Made by a program: the position numbers and the translations under genes | In this document: positions 1 through 5,879 of the stretch, piece after piece | Position numbering within the stretch: position 1 is the stretch's first letter | Layout: each line of letters starts with the position of its first letter | The notes under the pieces: generated by a model | What the model was told of the DNA's origin: nothing | What the model saw: only the letters and a program-made list of their open reading frames with translations | Databases searched by the model: none | Source: CAZKEW01 sp964580435 | GTDB taxonomy: Bacteria > Acidobacteriota > Aminicenantia > Aminicenantales > UBA8522 | DNA length: 5,975 nt | Direction of reading: 5' to 3' | Assembly (NCBI GenBank): GCA_964580435.1 | Contig: CAZOKP010000124.1 | Span: forward strand, 1 to 5,975

Positions 1-12
1 AAAGTGATTATA

Positions 13-42
13 AAAATAGCCGATTCGAGTCTGGATTGTCAA
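13..42 (-). promoter_or_regulatory. Probable sigma70-type promoter directed leftward out of the window
   Basis: On the minus strand a perfect -35 hexamer TTGACA (42-37) is followed after 18 nt by TATTTT (18-13), a 4/6 match to the -10 consensus. With 17 nt spacing the hexamer would be CTATTT. The surrounding sequence is AT-rich. Transcription would start near position 6 and run to the left, so the promoter would serve a gene outside the window. It lies just after the end of the small minus-strand gene at 120-356, so it suggests a separate transcription unit beyond that gene. The -35 is seen directly; the function is inferred. Confidence 0.45.
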
Positions 43-64
43 GAAGAAAAACCCGCCGTCATCA

Positions 65-106
65 GGCCCTTCCCGCCATGATTATAAAGGCGCTCTGAAA
101 AGGGCC
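65..106. repeat. Inverted repeat (7-bp arms) downstream of the small membrane protein gene
   Basis: GGCCCTT (65-71) and AAGGGCC (100-106) are perfect reverse complements separated by 28 nt. Inside them CGCC (74-77) and GGCG (89-92) can also pair, giving a two-tier hairpin. It lies 14 bp after the stop codon of the minus-strand gene at 120-356 and before the leftward promoter. The position suits a transcription terminator or RNA-stabilising hairpin. However, on the minus strand the nearest T-run is about 13 nt beyond the stem, so it is not a canonical intrinsic terminator. Confidence 0.3.
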
Positions 107-119
107 CAGCCCGTAAAAG

Positions 120-356
120 CTATCGGGCAAAGTAGCCGCGGTACTTGAGGTAGACAAAACATCCGATCCCGATAGCCAGCCTGAGGAAAGGGCTTACTTG
201 CCTCATGATGAAAGAAGGAAAAATGACCGGCAGCAGGAAAGACAGGGCCCAAACGGCGATTAATAGAATCCTTCCTTTTTCCTCTGCTTCAATGAAAGCG
301 AGGATGGAGAGGATCCCGGCGATGACTTCGCCGATCAGCCCATAGGGTATTTGCAT
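120..356 (-). CDS. Small hydrophobic membrane protein, function unknown
   Basis: This is a 78-residue protein that I do not recognise. Three hydrophobic stretches are visible, at about residues 6-23, 30-51 and 56-71. They are separated by a short charged loop (EAEEKGR, residues 23-29) and a second short loop around residues 51-55 (MRQVS). The C-terminus is basic (KYRGYFAR). This pattern suggests a small inner-membrane protein with three membrane segments. The ATG is the only reasonable start: the upstream in-frame sequence reaches a TAA stop without another ATG, GTG or TTG. No good Shine-Dalgarno is present, which lowers confidence. A weak promoter (TTGCCA at 418-413, 17 nt, TAAGCT at 395-390) lies upstream on the same strand. 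The gene is divergent from the tRNA/tilS unit and stands alone in the window. It could be a chance open frame, but the membrane-like composition with charged loops argues for a real gene. Confidence 0.55.
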   Translation of the reverse strand: MQIPYGLIGEVIAGILSILAFIEAEEKGRILLIAVWALSFLLPVIFPSFIMRQVSPFLRLAIGIGCFVYLKYRGYFAR

Positions 357-389
357 TGCGGGTCCGGCTTGACCAGGCTTATCGTTCAG

Positions 390-418
390 AGCTTAAAGAA
401 AATCTATTCACTTGGCAA
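390..418 (-). promoter_or_regulatory. Weak candidate promoter for the small membrane protein gene
   Basis: On the minus strand TTGCCA (418-413, 5/6 match to the -35 consensus) is followed after exactly 17 nt by TAAGCT (395-390, only 3/6 match to the -10). It lies about 34 bp upstream of the ATG at 356. Spacing and orientation fit, but the -10 is poor, so this is only a candidate. Confidence 0.25.
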
Positions 419-506
419 GCCTTTGACCTCCCTCTATTTCCGGGACATGAGCCTGAGAAAATATCTGCTCAGAGAGCTAATCTGAATGGCGCCAGGCGCG
501 GGCAAA

Positions 507-535
507 TTGACTTCCCAGGGGTATTCCGCTAAAAT
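507..535 (+). promoter_or_regulatory. Strong sigma70-type promoter for the tRNA (and probably tilS)
   Basis: TTGACT (507-512, 5/6 match to the -35) and TAAAAT (530-535, 5/6 match to the -10) are separated by the ideal 17 nt. The expected start site is near 541-543, only about 4-6 nt before the first base of the mature tRNA at 547, so the tRNA precursor would have a very short 5' leader. This is the best promoter match in the window. Its position right before a tRNA supports it strongly. It is the only clear promoter upstream of tilS. Confidence 0.8.
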
Positions 536-546
536 CTTACCCACCT

Positions 547-620
547 GGCGGTGTAGCTCAGTTGGTCAGAGCATGCGGCTCATATCCGCAGAGTCGGGGG
601 TTCAAATCCCTCCACCGCCA
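547..620 (+). tRNA. tRNA with CAT anticodon (elongator Met favoured; Ile2 not excluded)
   Basis: A complete cloverleaf can be drawn. The 7-bp acceptor stem is 547-553 with 613-619, fully Watson-Crick. The D stem is GCTC/GAGC (556-559/569-572). The anticodon stem is 574-578/586-590, with loop CTCATAT (579-585) placing anticodon CAT at 581-583. The variable loop is 5 nt (591-595). The T stem is 596-600/608-612 with loop TTCAAAT, and the discriminator is A620. The initiator tRNA is excluded because base 1 pairs with base 72 and the anticodon stem lacks the three consecutive G-C pairs typical of initiators. CAT can mean elongator Met, or Ile2 whose C34 becomes lysidine. Overall resemblance favours Met, but the next gene is the lysidine synthase itself, so Ile2 stays open. 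The 3' CCA is not encoded (TTTTTT follows), so it must be added by a CCA-adding enzyme. Confidence 0.95.
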
Positions 621-626
621 TTTTTT
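621..626 (+). terminator. T-run directly after the tRNA; possible partial terminator
   Basis: Six T residues follow the tRNA discriminator base. The GC-rich acceptor and T stems just upstream could act as the hairpin of a leaky intrinsic terminator, limiting read-through into tilS. No separate hairpin is present, and tilS has no clear promoter of its own in the 49 nt between the genes, so full termination here seems unlikely. Confidence 0.3.
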
Positions 627-669
627 GTTCCCAAAAGAAGTGAATTAGCAATTTTATCGAAACGATCTA

Positions 670-2061
670 ATGACTAGGGATAAGACAGTCCGCCCGCTTC
701 TGGCCCGCCTGCAGAAAACCATCCAAAGATACGAGCTCCTCGGGCCCGGCGACAAGGTCCTGGTGGCCTATTCTGGAGGGCCGGATTCGACCGCCCTTTT
801 AGCGCTTCTTCTCGAGCTTCGCCGCCACTGTCCGGTTAAGCTTGCCCTCGCCCATTTCAATCATTTGCTCCGGCGGAGCGCGCTGGAGGACGAGAGATTC
901 GCGATCGGCGTGGCGCAAAAATATCGCCTTCCCCTCTATTTAAAAAGAGAGAATATCCGGGACTACGCCAAAAAACACGGTCTGAATATCGAGGAAGCGG
1001 GAAGAGAACGGCGGTATGAATTCCTCAGGAAAACGGCTCTAAGGATCGGGGCCACAAAAATCGCCACAGGTCACACCATGACCGACCAGGCCGAAACCCT
1101 GTTCATGCGCCTGCTGAGGGGAAGCGGCCGGCGCGGATTGAGCGGCATTTCCCCCATTGTCGATGGCTGGATCATCCGTCCTCTCATTGAAACGGAACGT
1201 CAGGAGGTTGAGGCTTATCTCAGGGCCAAAGGTCTTCCCTACCAGACAGATGAGAGCAATTCGGATCGCCGCTATTTCAGGAACAGGGTTCGCCTGGAAC
1301 TCATCCCGTATTTGAAGAAAAACTTTGAGCCCAGGATCGTCCAGCAGCTCAGCCGCCTGGCTGATATCATCCGTTTGGAAGATGAGTTCCTGGAGAACAC
1401 CGCCCGGGCGGAAATCCAGAAAGCTCTGTTTGAAAAAGAAGGGAGACTTCATCTCGATGCCAAGGCTCTTTCCTCGTTTCCTCCGGCCCTGGCTCGGCGG
1501 GGTGTGCGCGATTTTCTGACTCGGGTCAAGGGCGACCTGAGGAGGATCTCCTTTAAGGATATCGAATCTGTCCTCCGTCTGGGGGACGGGAAGGAGCTCC
1601 ATCTTCCGGGGAAGCTGGTTCTGCGGCGAGAGAAAGGATATATCTCGCTCAAAGAAAGGCCTCAGACCGAGGCCCGGTATAAATATTCCTGGAATGGGAG
1701 AAAGGCCCTGGAAATCAAAGAGCTCGGCCTCCGCTTCTCCGGACGGAGGACGGCCAAGCCGCGAATTTCTTCCTTCCCGTTCGACAACAATAAGACCGCT
1801 TATATTGATAAAGGCAAACTTCAATTCCCCCTGGTCATCCGCAGCCGGCAGCCGGGCGACCGCTACCGGCGGCTCGGCGCGCCCGGCCAGAAAAAGCTTA
1901 AGGAAATCATGCGGTCCAAGAGGATTCCACTCGGGCAGAGGTCGCGGCATCCCGTTTTTCTTTCCGGAGGAAAGATTGTCTGGGTTTTAGGGCTGCCGAT
2001 AGCAGAAGAATTCAAGGTGACTTCGAAAACGAAGGATATTTTCGTTATTGAAAAATTATGA
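670..2061 (+). CDS. tilS: tRNA(Ile)-lysidine synthase TilS
   Basis: TilS ligates lysine to C34 of the CAU-anticodon tRNA-Ile in the cytoplasm, using ATP, so that the tRNA reads AUA and is charged with isoleucine instead of methionine. The 463-residue protein has the N-type PP-loop signature SGGPDS (residues 35-40), followed by AHFNHLLR (61-68). It also has the family block GHTMTDQAET (134-143) and the run MRLLRGSGRRGLSGI (146-160). The motif from DESNSD through RNRVRLELIPYL (194-214) is typical of TilS. The C-terminal TilS domain is intact: RQPGDRYRRLGAPGQKKLKEI (393-413), then KRIP and VWVLGLPIAEEFKVT (437-451). Full domain content and length match the longer TilS type. The ATG at 670 is the first possible start after an in-frame TAG at 646 and leaves a normal ~34 residues before the PP-loop. 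No Shine-Dalgarno is visible. It follows the tRNA by 49 nt and is probably co-transcribed with it. It ends 11 bp from the convergent asnB-like gene. Confidence 0.95.
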   Translation: MTRDKTVRPLLARLQKTIQRYELLGPGDKVLVAYSGGPDSTALLALLLELRRHCPVKLALAHFNHLLRRSALEDERFAIGVAQKYRLPLYLKRENIRDYAKKHGLNIEEAGRERRYEFLRKTALRIGATKIATGHTMTDQAETLFMRLLRGSGRRGLSGISPIVDGWIIRPLIETERQEVEAYLRAKGLPYQTDESNSDRRYFRNRVRLELIPYLKKNFEPRIVQQLSRLADIIRLEDEFLENTARAEIQKALFEKEGRLHLDAKALSSFPPALARRGVRDFLTRVKGDLRRISFKDIESVLRLGDGKELHLPGKLVLRREKGYISLKERPQTEARYKYSWNGRKALEIKELGLRFSGRRTAKPRISSFPFDNNKTAYIDKGKLQFPLVIRSRQPGDRYRRLGAPGQKKLKEIMRSKRIPLGQRSRHPVFLSGGKIVWVLGLPIAEEFKVTSKTKDIFVIEKL

Positions 2062-2086
2062 GAGCGGCTTCTTCATAGATAATTTT
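2052..2086. terminator. Candidate bidirectional terminator spanning the convergent stop codons
   Basis: AAAATTAT (2052-2059) and ATAATTTT (2079-2086) form a perfect 8-bp inverted repeat with a 19-nt loop. The element contains both stop codons: TGA of tilS (2059-2061) and TGA of the convergent amidotransferase (2075-2073). In either direction the 3' arm ends in TTTT, as expected for a shared terminator between tail-to-tail genes. The stem is all A/T and the loop is long, so the hairpin would be weak, and the repeat could be partly chance in AT-rich codons. Confidence 0.35.
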
Positions 2087-3971
2087 CCTTCCAGACCTCA
2101 AAGACCAGAAGAGCCCAGAGCTCGTGGCTGCAGTTTTTCCGACCGTCAAGGTGGGCGTCGATCATCTTTTTGACCGAGTCAAACTGAAAATATCCCTCTT
2201 CCTTGATCCGCTTCTCACTCAAATAGTCCAGCATCAGCTCCTTCAGCTCTTGGCGCAGCCAGTGCTTGATCGGAATACTGAAACCTTCCTTGGGCCGGTA
2301 GATGTTTTCTCGCGGCAGAAGCCGTTCCATCGTTTTTTTGAAAATCCATTTGGTTACGAGGCCGCGCAGTTTCAACTCTCCCGGAAGAGCGAAAGCGAAT
2401 TCGACCAGCTTATGGTCGAGCAAGGGCTCTCTGGCCTCGAGCGAGGCGGCCATGCTCATCCGGTCCACCTTGACCATGATATCGTCGGCGAGGTAGGTCT
2501 TAAGGTCGAGATACAGCTCCCCGTTCATCGGGTCGAAGGAAGGGAGCTTCTCGAAAACGGGCTTGAAGGGATCAAGCTTGAAGATGTCCTCGACCCCGCC
2601 CAATTGATTCGTGAATTCCTGAGAGTAAAGCCGGGTTTTATTTTCGGGCGAGGAGAACATCATCCAGCGAAAATGCCTGTTCTCAGGGCTGTATTCGAGC
2701 CCCTGAAGGAATCGCTGCAGCTTGTTCCAGGAGCCTTTTTTCTTTTCCGAAGGTGGGAACAGGCTGATGATGTTTGAAAGGGGCCGGCCCACGGCCCGGA
2801 CAACCAGTCGGCTGGCGATTTTTTGGGCTTGGTAGTGCTCATAGCCGCCGAAGACCTCATCTCCGCCGTCTCCCGAAAGGATCACTTTGACGCGCGTACG
2901 AGCCATCTGGGAAACGAGATAAGTGGGGAAAATGGAAAAATCACCAAAGGGCTCGTCGAGGTGACGGATTAGCTTTTCTGTGAGCTCCAGAGCCTGCGGT
3001 TCGAGGATGAATTCCTCGTGATCGGTTTGGAATGTTTTGGCGATGCGGCGGGCATACGGGAGTTCGTTATAAGAAATTTCGTCAAACCCGACTGAAAATG
3101 TCTTGAGGGGGGAAGCTCCGAGTTCCCTCATCAGCCCGACGATCGTCGACGAATCAATCCCGCCGCTGAGGAACGCTCCGAGCGGCACGTCGCTGATTAA
3201 CCTCAACTTGACCGACTCTTTGAGCAGGGAATAGAGTTTTTCCATGACATCCGGGAGGTCTTTTTCACAGATCCTCGTTGACGACGGAGCGGGCGGCGTT
3301 ATATCCCAGTACTTTCTGACCTCGACGTGCCCTTCTTTATAGACCAGGACGCAGCCGGCCGGGAGCTTATAAACATTCTGGAAGATACTGAGCGGCGCGG
3401 GGATGTACTCCAGGGTCAAGAATAAGTCCAAGGCTCTCGGCTCCAGAGCCCGGACGACGGCCGGATGCGCGATGACAGCCTTGAGCTCTGACCCGAAGAC
3501 AAGCGTCTGATCCTTGAGCAGGGTGTAATACAGCGGCTTGATTCCTAACCTGTCCCGCGCCAGGAAGAGCTTCCGTTGCCTTTCGTCCCAGACCGCGAAT
3601 GCGAACATCCCCCTGAGTTTGTGGACAAGATCCTCGCCCCATTCCTCGTAAGCATGGACGATGGTCTCGGTGTCGGTCCGGGTAGAGAAAACATGGCCGC
3701 GCTCTTCAAGCTCTTCTCGCAGGGCGGGGAAGTTATAGATTTCGCCGTTGTGAGCCGCCCAGACCGAACGGTCCTCATTGGCCAAAGGTTGATGCCCGCC
3801 CTCGAGGTCGATGATGCTGAGGCGGCGAGCGCCCAAGGCGGCTCCCGCACTGATAAAGATTCCCTCGTCGTCAGGACCCCGGTGGATGATGGTCCGGCAC
3901 ATGGAAGAGAGAAGAGTAGAGGGGATCGGCTCAAGGGCTGAGGGTTTGGCCAGGCCGCAGATGCCGCACAT
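2073..3971 (-). CDS. asnB: Glutamine-hydrolysing asparagine synthetase / AsnB-family amidotransferase
   Basis: Class-II amidotransferases of this family release ammonia from glutamine in the N-terminal domain and use it in the C-terminal domain to amidate an ATP-activated carboxylate, classically aspartate to asparagine. The protein has 632 residues. The catalytic Cys2 follows the initiator Met (MCGICG), fixing the start. RGPDDEG (31-37), RLSIIDL (50-56), HNGEIYN (74-80) and RTDTE (98-102) mark a complete glutaminase domain. The synthetase domain has the PP-loop SGGIDSS (269-275), SGDGGDE (366-372), the block DDIMVKVDRMSMAASLEAREP (496-516) and KEGFSIPIKHWL (561-572). All key residues appear present, so it should be active. 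The ATG overlaps the upstream gene's TAA as TAATG, indicating translational coupling; only a weak purine run precedes it. The same family includes enzymes amidating surface sugars or peptides. The neighbouring membrane transferase makes that an alternative to free asparagine synthesis, and sequence alone does not decide. Confidence 0.93.
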   Translation of the reverse strand: MCGICGLAKPSALEPIPSTLLSSMCRTIIHRGPDDEGIFISAGAALGARRLSIIDLEGGHQPLANEDRSVWAAHNGEIYNFPALREELEERGHVFSTRTDTETIVHAYEEWGEDLVHKLRGMFAFAVWDERQRKLFLARDRLGIKPLYYTLLKDQTLVFGSELKAVIAHPAVVRALEPRALDLFLTLEYIPAPLSIFQNVYKLPAGCVLVYKEGHVEVRKYWDITPPAPSSTRICEKDLPDVMEKLYSLLKESVKLRLISDVPLGAFLSGGIDSSTIVGLMRELGASPLKTFSVGFDEISYNELPYARRIAKTFQTDHEEFILEPQALELTEKLIRHLDEPFGDFSIFPTYLVSQMARTRVKVILSGDGGDEVFGGYEHYQAQKIASRLVVRAVGRPLSNIISLFPPSEKKKGSWNKLQRFLQGLEYSPENRHFRWMMFSSPENKTRLYSQEFTNQLGGVEDIFKLDPFKPVFEKLPSFDPMNGELYLDLKTYLADDIMVKVDRMSMAASLEAREPLLDHKLVEFAFALPGELKLRGLVTKWIFKKTMERLLPRENIYRPKEGFSIPIKHWLRQELKELMLDYLSEKRIKEEGYFQFDSVKKMIDAHLDGRKNCSHELWALLVFEVWKENYL

Positions 3972-5779
3972 TATTCTTTGGGGACGAGCTCCAGCTCGAA
4001 GAAAACGCCCAAATACCGCCTTTCCAGGCTTGTCTCATCTTCCAGGTAAGGGATCGAGCCCTTCTCCGCCTTAATTTTAATGCGATAGAGGTGGATGCCC
4101 TTCATCTGAAACCCGTTGCCGACGGGAAATCGCAGCGTTCCCCACTGCTTGGACATCAGCTTGGTTGTTTGTGTCTTCCAGTCCACGCGCACGCGGATCT
4201 TATTGTTATTCCGGGGGTTGTTGAGCAGATGGACGACGATCTCCTGGAGCGGATAGTAAGTTTTGAGGATCATCTCGCATGTGCCGGTGCCTCTCGTCCA
4301 GATTCCATTGGGCTCCAGCCTCGGATAAAAGTTGTCGTCCAGGAAATGGAGGAACTCTCTCTGGGGCGGGGGTTTTTGCGGCCATATGTTCACGCGATAA
4401 GCCAGCGGATTGGTATTTGTGGGGAAGTTGTTGACCTGGGTCAATTCCAATGGAAGGGCCTTGATCGGAAATTTCTTGGCATGGGTGGCGGGATGCGCTG
4501 AGGAGCGGAAGGGGCTGACCAGGATTTGAGAGACGAAAATAGCCGCAACGATCCAGATGAGAACAACCTGCCGCCGGGTCTTTTCTTCCCGCGGCAAGAA
4601 AAGAAAGAGGGGATAGATGTTCAAAAAATAGCGGTTGGCGAGAGTCCCGCCGCCCCCACCGTAATTATCCGGCATCAGAATGATGTAGATAAGAATTCCG
4701 GCGCAGATCGTGAAGAACGTCAGCCAATCGTAGACGCGGCGCCTGGAAAAGAAAAAAAGGATGAAGGCAAGAAAGGCCGGGAAGAAATACCAGGCGATCC
4801 CGGTGAACCTTCCGAAAAAGTAGTAAAAAATATTAAAAATGATAAACCGGGGAGGGAGGAGAAACCGCTCGAAGTAATTCTCCGTGGTCATGGTGAACCC
4901 GGTGGAGTCAAAGGTGATGTTTTCTTTTTCCAGGGGAAAGGTCCCGATAAACGATTTGCGCTCGCCGCCCTGATAATTCCAATCCGAGGTCAAGAGATAA
5001 TTCGCCCCGAAAAAGAGACTCAGGCTGAATATGAAAACCACAACGACAAGCAGGGCTCTCAAGAATTTTTTCTGGAAAAGGGCGTACAGCACAAGGGGTC
5101 CCACAAGGACGATGTTGGGCGGCTTGGAGAATGTCGCAACGCCCGCCAGAAATGCGGCCAAATAATCTGAGCCGGCTGAGTCAAGGAAAGAGCGAATCTT
5201 CCCCGGGGGCATTCCTGCCCCCGCTTTACTCCGGCGTTTGAGTTTGTAAATCCAGAGAAAGGCGATGGCGAACACGAGGCAAAAATTGAAGAAATCCGGG
5301 GAAATCCAGAGGAAATAGACTCCTGTCACAGAAGCGAAGAGGAAAGAGAGAAGGTAGATGAGAGAGGCGGGGGGTGGATTGGCGAGAAAGAGATAGGCAA
5401 AGCCCATGAGCAGGATAAGAAGCAGGAGCACGGAGTGAAAAACGAAGAAGCCGTTATACCCGAAAACTCTCACAAACGGAGCGGCGAACAGCGAGTAGGC
5501 CCAGGACTTGGCGTAAAAGATTTTGTTGTTCCTGGCTTTCTTCAAGAAGATGCCCTGAGGGCCGGCCATGAAGTCATGATAGTAGCGGGCCAGGTCTTTT
5601 CTGGTGTATTCCAGGTCGCCGTCGTAAGCGATGCTCTGAGTCAGCGCGCAGTAAACAGCCTGGTCGGCGAAGAGGAAGTTTTCGTCGATGGCCGGGAGGT
5701 TGATGAAAAGGGAAAAACCCAAGAAAAAGAGAAAGACCAAAAGGATGATATTGACCGCGGGCTTTTTCTCCGGGAGCAT
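3971..5779 (-). CDS. Multi-pass membrane protein, probable GT-C-type glycosyltransferase
   Basis: This is a 602-residue integral membrane protein. After a short N-terminus comes a first membrane segment (about 9-29). An extracytoplasmic loop follows, with acidic residues D32, E33, D39, D53 and D55 (FADQAVY, YDGDLEY), the region where GT-C enzymes place their catalytic Asp. About ten further hydrophobic segments follow (near 93-107, 111-133, 138-158, 160-180, 204-236, 239-262, 308-323, 327-345, 351-369, 383-395, 403-423). A five-glycine motif, NYGGGGGTLANRYF (372-385), lies in a loop before a late membrane segment. Residues ~430-602 form a soluble, beta-rich tail with GIWTRGTGTCEM (492-503) and ERRYLGVFFEL (586-596). 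GT-C enzymes transfer sugars from polyprenyl-phosphate donors on the outer side of the membrane; substrate and acceptor here are unknown. AAGGACAGGA ends 7 nt before the ATG, supporting the start. It is the first gene of an operon with the asnB-like gene. It could instead be a flippase or polymerase. Confidence 0.75.
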   Translation of the reverse strand: MLPEKKPAVNIILLVFLFFLGFSLFINLPAIDENFLFADQAVYCALTQSIAYDGDLEYTRKDLARYYHDFMAGPQGIFLKKARNNKIFYAKSWAYSLFAAPFVRVFGYNGFFVFHSVLLLLILLMGFAYLFLANPPPASLIYLLSFLFASVTGVYFLWISPDFFNFCLVFAIAFLWIYKLKRRSKAGAGMPPGKIRSFLDSAGSDYLAAFLAGVATFSKPPNIVLVGPLVLYALFQKKFLRALLVVVVFIFSLSLFFGANYLLTSDWNYQGGERKSFIGTFPLEKENITFDSTGFTMTTENYFERFLLPPRFIIFNIFYYFFGRFTGIAWYFFPAFLAFILFFFSRRRVYDWLTFFTICAGILIYIILMPDNYGGGGGTLANRYFLNIYPLFLFLPREEKTRRQVVLIWIVAAIFVSQILVSPFRSSAHPATHAKKFPIKALPLELTQVNNFPTNTNPLAYRVNIWPQKPPPQREFLHFLDDNFYPRLEPNGIWTRGTGTCEMILKTYYPLQEIVVHLLNNPRNNNKIRVRVDWKTQTTKLMSKQWGTLRFPVGNGFQMKGIHLYRIKIKAEKGSIPYLEDETSLERRYLGVFFELELVPKE

Positions 5780-5786
5780 CTGCGGA

Positions 5787-5796
5787 TCCTGTCCTT
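5787..5796 (-). promoter_or_regulatory. Ribosome binding site of the GT-C-like membrane protein gene
   Basis: On the minus strand AAGGACAGGA contains two Shine-Dalgarno-like cores. The nearer AGGA lies 7 nt before the ATG at 5779, an ideal distance. It is the clearest ribosome binding site in the window and fixes the start of the two-gene operon. Further upstream TATGAT (5810-5805) could be a -10 hexamer, but no convincing -35 lies at the right distance. Confidence 0.6.
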
Positions 5797-5879
5797 AGTC
5801 AAATATCATAGTCTGGGGCAAAATTCAATTATGCTCAGACAACATTTCCTTTTCCGTAGCCATTTTGGTCTGGAATAGG

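Noticed and set aside
356..532. An ATG-less plus-strand open frame beginning at TTG, upstream of the tRNA
   Set aside because: It has no Shine-Dalgarno, overlaps the start of the minus-strand gene and runs through the tRNA promoter. It most likely stays open by chance.
486..677. A 63-codon plus-strand open frame across the tRNA
   Set aside because: It overlaps the promoter and reads straight through the tRNA gene, whose cloverleaf is complete, so translation is implausible.
1039..1950. A 303-codon open frame on the minus strand within tilS
   Set aside because: It is antisense to a complete, motif-rich tilS gene. Its translation is proline/glycine-rich without recognisable domains and looks like a shadow of the real coding frame.
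2124..2777. A 217-codon plus-strand open frame opposite the asnB-like gene
   Set aside because: The opposite strand encodes conserved synthetase motifs throughout this stretch, so this is a shadow frame.
4526..5170. A 214-codon open frame on the plus strand within the membrane protein gene
   Set aside because: Its highly charged translation (runs of E, K, D and G) is what the complement of a hydrophobic membrane gene produces. It has no family motif and lies wholly inside the better-supported gene.
5805..5838. TATGAT as the -10 of a promoter for the GT-C/asnB operon
   Set aside because: The hexamer is good, but sequences 16-18 nt upstream (such as CATAAT) do not resemble a -35, and TTGAAT is only 12 nt away. 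The operon promoter is therefore not located.
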